From the NCBI GenBank assembly GCA_963575745.1, contig CAUYUJ010020593.1:128179-192178 (forward strand): a stretch of DNA of 64,000 nucleotides. Reading direction: 5' to 3'. How positions within the stretch are numbered: position 1 is the stretch's first letter; the number at the start of each line of letters is the position of its first letter. Under the pieces are notes generated by a model, which worked only from the letters and a program-made list of their open reading frames with translations, ran no database searches and had not been told where the DNA came from. Below are positions 63,395-64,000 of this stretch, piece after piece. Source of the DNA: Prorocentrum cordatum. Taxonomy: Eukaryota; Sar; Dinophyceae; Prorocentrales; Prorocentraceae. The translations under genes were made by a program, and so were the position numbers.

Positions 63395-63885
63395 CAAGGA
63401 TTAAATTGGGCCTGTCCCTCTACAGGAGGGATATTCAAACACAGTAAACAAATAGTCAGGGGGCAAGTTGTTCATTATCTCTTGACAATTTGGGAATATT
63501 ATTGGAGCATTTTTCTTCAAAATCTGCCTGCAGGGGGACGTGCCCGACCGAAGGCCAGGACCAGGACAAATCGCTCCAGCGCGTCCTGGAACGTTCTCTC
63601 AGGGCGCTCCGCAGTGCTCCGGATCGGCCGCGGCGCCCGAGACTCCCTCCAGAGCCGCGGGATCTCAGAGATCCCCGATCTGTCCCGGTCCGAGTTTGTC
63701 CCGGTCCTGGCTTCGTCTTACATTCCTAGTAGGTCTTACTTCACATATCCAAAAATAGCCCAGAAATAGTATGGGTGTGATTTTTCTACTACTTTGACAA
63801 TTGTTGATGCTTTTGGAGGTATTTGTTTATTTTTCGTCCACAATCCGCCTGTAGGAGGACAGGCCCGACCTAATCATATACTAAG
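63395..63885. mobile_element. Element with terminal inverted repeats, AT-rich inside
   Basis: Left end GATTAAATTGGGCCTGTCCC TCTACAGG (63401-63428); right end CCTGTAGGAGGACAGGCCCG ACCTAAT (63851-63877), an inverted complement with a few changes. A third similar motif, GCCTGCAGGGGGACGTGCCC GACC (about 63526-63549), lies inside, and TTGACAATT occurs twice (63484, 63797). A GC-rich piece (63550-63720) sits between AT-rich parts. Either a composite of two nested copies or one element of about 490 bp. Confidence 0.55.
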
Positions 63886-64000
63886 CGATGCGATTCTGAC
63901 GGGTCCCGAGAGGCGGCTGGCGCCGGTCGCTCTGGCTGCCCTGATCGTGACCGCGGTTGCCGTAGTCGCGTGCCGCTTGGCCAGGGCGCATCACAGGACA
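63886..64000. other. Window edge, nothing recognised
   Basis: GC-rich unique sequence. Confidence 0.3.

Noticed and set aside
61586-63397. 603-codon minus-strand frame
   Set aside because: Spans GGAGGA, GTC and foldback repeats with no consistent composition; GC-driven absence of stops.
1-64000. tRNA, rRNA, telomere repeats or a replication origin
   Set aside because: Looked for conserved tRNA loops, rRNA cores and TTTAGGG-type arrays by eye and found none; a covariance-model scan would be needed to exclude small RNAs.

Overview
The window looks like nuclear DNA of a dinoflagellate. It is very GC-rich and dominated by simple repeats, minisatellites, hairpins and decayed retroelements. The few recognisable protein segments are of kinds typical of those genomes: a kinase split into tiny exons by kilobase introns, degenerate PPR repeats, non-LTR (LINE-like) retrotransposons with an exonuclease/endonuclease/phosphatase (EEP) domain, and a copia-like element. 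A GC-rich photosynthetic genus such as Prorocentrum fits, but the species is inference. I found no bacterial operons, rRNA, tRNA or CRISPR array.

Layout. 0-2 kb: a 90-bp minisatellite element; relatives recur near 7.7, 12.4 and 22.5 kb. 2.1-16.8 kb: three short plus-strand exons that read in order as the DFG, APE and subdomain IX regions of one protein kinase. Their introns hold a truncated LINE (3.4-4.6 kb), a decayed PPR array (5.3-6.9 kb), minisatellites, a terminal-inverted-repeat element (11.7 kb) and a block of repeated inverted motifs (13.3-15.1 kb). 17-34 kb: almost purely repetitive, with a foldback element, 385-bp tandem repeats, evenly spaced identical hairpins, a 1.7-kb palindromic element built of GGTGTCCCGT and GTGAGATCGATA motifs, and several kilobases of GGCCCAAGAGG-rich tandem repeats. 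34.2-36.7 kb, minus strand: a broken gene of unknown function, head to head with a nearly full-length LINE (36.8-41.3 kb) carrying EEP, reverse transcriptase with FVDD box, and zinc fingers. 46.6-56.5 kb: a decayed copia-like element in the order gag-like, protease-like, dUTPase, possible integrase, reverse transcriptase, RNase H. 57.7-59.1 kb: one long open frame of unknown function beginning inside a dispersed repeat with a perfect 22-bp palindrome. 59-64 kb: microsatellites, foldbacks and a terminal-inverted-repeat element.

No complete ordinary gene is visible. The kinase is the best host gene, but its beginning and end are not seen. The most unusual material is structural: dispersed minisatellite elements with conserved edges, a large palindrome, hairpin arrays and a dUTPase inside a copia-like pol.
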